From assembly GCA_014873095.1 (NCBI GenBank), contig CP050848.1:2787850-2851849 (forward strand): a stretch of 64,000 bases of DNA. The letters run 5' to 3'. Under the pieces are notes generated by a model. It searched no databases and had not been told where the DNA came from. It saw only the letters and a program-made list of their open reading frames with translations. This stretch comes from Planctomycetales bacterium ZRK34. GTDB lineage: Bacteria; Planctomycetota; Phycisphaerae; Phycisphaerales; Zrk34. The translations under genes were made by a program, and so were the position numbers. The number at the start of each line of letters is the position of its first letter. The first letter of the stretch is position 1. Shown in pieces: positions 61,001 to 64,000 of this stretch.

Positions 61001-64000
61001 CCAGCCGGTGAACCTGGGCGATGCGCAGGCCCCAAGCGTGGCGGGTCGCTTCGTGCCGGCCTGGCGACAGCACGCCACATTCGTCGGCGCAATTGTTGTG
61101 CCCGCCGCGGCGATCGTCTGCCTGCTCGGCGCGGTGGCGATCCGTCGGTTGCGTTCCGTGCTGGCAGCGCTCGGTGTGACGGGGTTGATATACGGCGCAG
61201 CCCAGTTCGATGTCGTCGCGACCGACTCGATGCGGCTTCCGGTCGCGCTGGCGCTCGGTCATCTGATGACGTGGGGAATTCCGCTGGCGCTGCTGGCGTA
61301 TCTCACCTGGCGATGGGGCATGCGGCTGGTGATGGCCGTGCCCCGACAGGCGGCGACGGCGGCGGCCGTGCTGCTGGTGATGACGCTGGGTCACATCAGT
61401 AGTGCACAGGCGATGGAAGCCCATCGCCCGATGGACATCAACATCATTCAGCGGGTCGACACCGTGCTGACGGCTGAGCGTGATTCGATGGCCATCGAGT
61501 ATCACGTGACATTCCGCGTGAATGAACCCAAGCGGTTTCAGTTGCTGGGCTCCGATGCGGTGTTGATGTCGGAGGCGAATCCGCAGCCGAATGTTCGTCT
61601 GGTCGTCGATGCAGATCACCACTGGATCGAACTCGACAAGGCGGGTGTGTATGAGTTGACGTTGAAGTTTCTCGCGCCGCTGGCGCCGGCTGATGACCAG
61701 GGGCAGCGCAGCTTCTGCGCGCCGCTGCCTCCGGCGCTAACCAATCGCGTGAAGTTGGTTGTGCCGGCCAAAGGCATGGCGGTGACTTCATCGACGGCCG
61801 TGCGATTCAATCAGTATGAGCAGGGTGAAACGACGGTGGTCGAGGCGATCGTCGGCGCCCGTGATCCGGTGAACTTTACATGGAAGCCGCGTCTGCGTCA
61901 GACGAAGCTGGAAAAGACGGTGTTTTACGCGGAAACCACCAGCCTGCTGCACTTCGACGCGGCATTGGCGACGGGGCTACATGATGTGCATCTGCAGATC
62001 GCCCAGGGCGAGGTGCGCGATGTAAAGGTGAAGCTGCCGGCGGGTATGACGGTCAGCGGGGTCGAGGGGCGATGCGTCGGCGCGTGGCGATATGACCCGG
62101 CGGATAGTCAGCTTGAGGTCAAACTCACGCAGCCGGTCAGCGGTGAGTATGTGATGCGGTTGCGCACGCAGGTGGCTGGACAGTCGCTGCCATGGTCGGC
62201 GAGCGTGGGCGGGCCCAGCGTGATGGGGGCGGCGCATCAGCGCGGGGCGATTGGATTGATCACGCGGCCGTCGGTCTATCTGCAGGTGAGCAAGCACCCG
62301 CAGACGATGAATGCCGATGACCTGATGCGTGCCGCGGCGGACCTGTTGAAGGCAGCGCAGGTGGATCGTTCGACCGATCTGCGATTCGCCTATCGGGTTG
62401 GCGGTGAAGCCGACCGCATCGAGCTGACGGTTCACGAGGTCAAACCTGAGTTGCGCGCCGCCCAGACGGCGAGCTTTTCAATCGGCGATGAACGGCTGGC
62501 GTTTAATGCGGAATTGGCGGTCGATGTCGCCAAGGCGGGGGTATTCAGCATTGAATTGAAACTCCCGGCGGCCTACGACATCGACACGCTGACCGCGCCG
62601 CAGGTCAGCCACTGGGATGAAACCGTCGAAGACGGCGTGCGCCGCGTGCAGGTTCACTTCACACAGAAGCTGCTCGGGCGAGCGTCGTTGAAGATCGCGC
62701 TGAGTCGGCCGGTCAGTCAGACCCCGAGCCGGATCGACACGCCGCGTATTCAGGTTGTCGGCGCGCTCAAGCACACCGGGCGCATCGATGTGCAGGCGGT
62801 GCGCGGCACACGCTTATCGATCGCCGAGCGCGAAGGCGTCAGCGAATTGAATCCACTGGAACTCGGTATGCGCGACACCGGCGTGCTCGTGTTCAAGCTG
62901 TTGCGGCCGGATTGGAAGCTGACTCTGGCGACGGAGGTCGTCGAGCCTCGGATCACGGTCGACTATCTGCACGTCGCGCAGATCAGCGAGGCGATGGTGC
63001 GACACAATCACTACCTGCGTTATCACCTGGCCCATGCCGGGGCGAAGGTCTTCGAGGTCGTCGTGCCTGATGGCTCACTCGGCGTGCTGATCACCGGCCC
63101 CGAGATCGCCAACATGAAACCCGTCGACGGTGAGCCCAATCGCTGGCGCATCGAACTGGCGCGCAAGTGGTACGATCAGCCGTACCCGCTGTCGGTACGC
63201 TACGAAACGCGCTTCGACATGAACGCAGGTCTCGTGTCGATCCAGCCGCTGGGCATCGAAGGCGGCGACCTGTACCGCGGCCACGTGGTCATCCGCACCA
63301 GCGACAAGGTCGAACTCAAAAGCCGCGCCGTCGGCCCGACGCTCACAGCAGGCGAGTCGCGCACCATCGACGCGCGCTTCGGCGCAGGTGATCTGTCCGA
63401 CGCCGCGTTCACCTACGACTGCGCATCGGATCAGTACGCGCTGAGCCTCGATGCCAAACGCCACGATGCGGCGGCGTTGCTCGAAGCCGATGTCACCAGC
63501 ACAACGATCACCACCGTCGTCAACGAACGCGGCCAGTCGATCAGTCGTGTGCAACTCGATTTGAAAGTCGGGTCCAAGCGGCACCTGGCGATGCGTCTGC
63601 CGGATGGCGCGACGATCTGGTCGTTGATGGTCAATCGTCGCGCGACGGTGCCGTCGATGACGACCGATGCGGCGGGGCAGTCGCTGGTGTTGATTCCACT
63701 GGGGCATGCGGGCGCCGGTGAGTTGCCCGTCGCGGTGGATCTGACATACATCAACACACCGGCGTCGCGCTGGTCGCTGGCTCAACAGCGCTACGAGGGC
63801 CCGCAGTTCGATCTGCCACTGAAGAACATCCGTTGGGTGTTTTACCTGCCGCCGGATCTGGACTACAGCGATTTCGAGGGCACGCTGAATGTCGATGATC
63901 AGACACTGCGGGCGTGGACGGTGGTTGACTACGGTGTCGACACCTACCAGGAGCAGGTCGCCGAGTCGGTGGCCCTGTCCAACAGCATAGCGATGCAGCT
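58020..64000 (+). CDS. Giant periplasmic/membrane protein (partial, runs off window)
   Basis: An open frame of at least 1993 codons with no stop before the window end. AAAGGAG lies seven nt before ATG 58020. Signal peptide: WALSVCLCLVAAATFAAD. A beta-rich outer half (to about residue 920) is followed by a cluster of five or six membrane helices (about 920-1130; LVWLFVAIGFVGVVILVAVL, ATFVGAIVVPAAAIVCLLGA) whose last helix ends GHISSAQAMEA, like an internal signal peptide. A second beta-rich half follows. Third gene of the sigma/anti-sigma operon. I do not recognise a family. The layout suggests two exported beta-rich proteins fused through a membrane module. Confidence 0.88.
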   Translation, partial: MNRIYPWALSVCLCLVAAATFAADQKQPVPDQAATEQSVPQSQPPAPATAPKIGQMQIDGAIDGRNIAFTLAFDVDHKNPAQVWPLITGDVVLEDITSTGSPRLDYDAAARSYQLGWPRAGQYHVEATFAVRPTVLKSKDELGWHEASFTVPASRVRELRIVCDRVDLEVHFVGALRQQRAIEDGKLIVSAILGPGRPFVVRWKPQVQALDAALMLSARTNTIARISPGALRLDSVFSFGIAQGKLDELSFDVPASLSVTQVRGRDIRDWKLGEGDAANNARRLTVQLSRPQTGSYDLQIVAEQVLEPFPSQVAMPVITVAGDVRGSGHLAVGTDSAIQMIVKQTAGLSQIDAAAFPRDALDPQHPRALPSGSAFFYSFASNSYQLALSLDDIVPAYDASHRITATVREDDLVIEAQIELDVRDAPLRSVSIDVPAGWSIASLTGPMVDDYRAPASSGADATRTPLVVHFKQPVIGRTLIALRLELGHSPLEQAQTLASLNVQGAVNQRGYVVVASEQGVQLQRPAPTDLREVHTGSVPMRVAEAQFAYRFRDPTWTLKLQATRKTPGIRAEAFELVSLGEAMAYGSVVVNYFISGAPIDELKFRAAAGLDGIEFVGRDVRRWTHDGDVYTVKLSRKVVGDYNLGVFYRQRYAAPATPGTADTNDTIGLGGIEPLGAQTQTGFITVASHLNLQLDPVGETTGLLEISRDEVPANYRLLISAPVLRTYKYVSSPHRAQLAVRAYDRGQLLPVVIELMQMRTEVAIDDASRAESVTRVRYKVKNTSSQFLPLNLPTGASVWSTHLVDFGLDGAEQRQRINASFDPSTGQLLVPLKRTRNPNDPITLDIEYGQSHGQLTFNGDLALTAPTSTTRSTFVDWTLTAPNGWAVRNSEHGNMLAEPRSPQLGDLSRLLAHARDAWASALGRVGRGLVWLFVAIGFVGVVILVAVLRRSAAGPVAALMAVALLTLIGAMAAASPGYLNALNQPDDLRQLTFTQPVNLGDAQAPSVAGRFVPAWRQHATFVGAIVVPAAAIVCLLGAVAIRRLRSVLAALGVTGLIYGAAQFDVVATDSMRLPVALALGHLMTWGIPLALLAYLTWRWGMRLVMAVPRQAATAAAVLLVMTLGHISSAQAMEAHRPMDINIIQRVDTVLTAERDSMAIEYHVTFRVNEPKRFQLLGSDAVLMSEANPQPNVRLVVDADHHWIELDKAGVYELTLKFLAPLAPADDQGQRSFCAPLPPALTNRVKLVVPAKGMAVTSSTAVRFNQYEQGETTVVEAIVGARDPVNFTWKPRLRQTKLEKTVFYAETTSLLHFDAALATGLHDVHLQIAQGEVRDVKVKLPAGMTVSGVEGRCVGAWRYDPADSQLEVKLTQPVSGEYVMRLRTQVAGQSLPWSASVGGPSVMGAAHQRGAIGLITRPSVYLQVSKHPQTMNADDLMRAAADLLKAAQVDRSTDLRFAYRVGGEADRIELTVHEVKPELRAAQTASFSIGDERLAFNAELAVDVAKAGVFSIELKLPAAYDIDTLTAPQVSHWDETVEDGVRRVQVHFTQKLLGRASLKIALSRPVSQTPSRIDTPRIQVVGALKHTGRIDVQAVRGTRLSIAEREGVSELNPLELGMRDTGVLVFKLLRPDWKLTLATEVVEPRITVDYLHVAQISEAMVRHNHYLRYHLAHAGAKVFEVVVPDGSLGVLITGPEIANMKPVDGEPNRWRIELARKWYDQPYPLSVRYETRFDMNAGLVSIQPLGIEGGDLYRGHVVIRTSDKVELKSRAVGPTLTAGESRTIDARFGAGDLSDAAFTYDCASDQYALSLDAKRHDAAALLEADVTSTTITTVVNERGQSISRVQLDLKVGSKRHLAMRLPDGATIWSLMVNRRATVPSMTTDAAGQSLVLIPLGHAGAGELPVAVDLTYINTPASRWSLAQQRYEGPQFDLPLKNIRWVFYLPPDLDYSDFEGTLNVDDQTLRAWTVVDYGVDTYQEQVAESVALSNSIAMQ

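Overview
The window looks like a chromosomal segment of a GC-rich planctomycete, most likely of the class Phycisphaerae. This is inferred from several things seen together: five secreted proteins ending in PEP-CTERM or VPxPA-type sorting signals, a planctomycete-type prepilin with a class III signal and H-X9-DG ending, an ECF sigma factor of the Rhodopirellula/Verrucomicrobium kind followed by a FecR-like protein, a zinc-ribbon Ser/Thr kinase, and a family of RAYT-like transposases common in this phylum. No rRNA, tRNA or CRISPR array was seen.

Layout. 0-5.3 kb: a ROK-type repressor with a clear promoter, a membrane Ser/Thr kinase, a sorting-signal protein, a small membrane protein and thymidylate synthase. 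5.6-9.4 kb: a low-GC accessory patch. A 126-codon deoxyribosyltransferase-like gene is split by an intact 1023-bp IS element with 19-bp terminal repeats and a 9-bp target duplication, followed by an IS110-family element with a structured leader. 9.4-22 kb: mostly housekeeping and carbohydrate genes (prmC, a GT4 glycosyltransferase, cyclophilin, a HAD phosphatase, a secreted 771-residue protein, an SMP-30 lactonase, a Sel1 lipoprotein, PIN-PhoH and PilZ).

22-27 kb: an accessory array of small genes, some immunity-protein-like, each closely followed by a related ~50-bp boundary element. It ends in a RAYT-type transposase that carries its own REP palindrome inside its reading frame. 27-30 kb: ftsK with a long acidic tail. 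30-37.5 kb: an ECF sigma/FecR/PEP-CTERM operon coupled by ATGA overlaps, a pseudopilin, a GH29 alpha-L-fucosidase and a LamG PEP-CTERM protein. Together these look like a regulated locus for fucose-containing polysaccharide. 37.5-42.9 kb: an unknown anchored protein, a repeat-rich gap, a Tat-exported TIM-barrel isomerase, a lone Imm31-like gene and a zinc-ribbon membrane protein.

43-48.2 kb: a minus-strand operon (M20 hydrolase, astC, astA, astD) that could take arginine or ornithine to glutamate by the succinyltransferase route. 48.2-64 kb: a 1758-residue protein that is almost wholly coiled coil, divergent from an operon of an ECF sigma factor, a chimeric anti-sigma/Wzz-like/vWA protein, and a periplasmic-membrane protein of more than 1990 residues that runs off the window. 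Several families of dispersed palindromes run through the window; one copy is translated inside the FecR-like gene.
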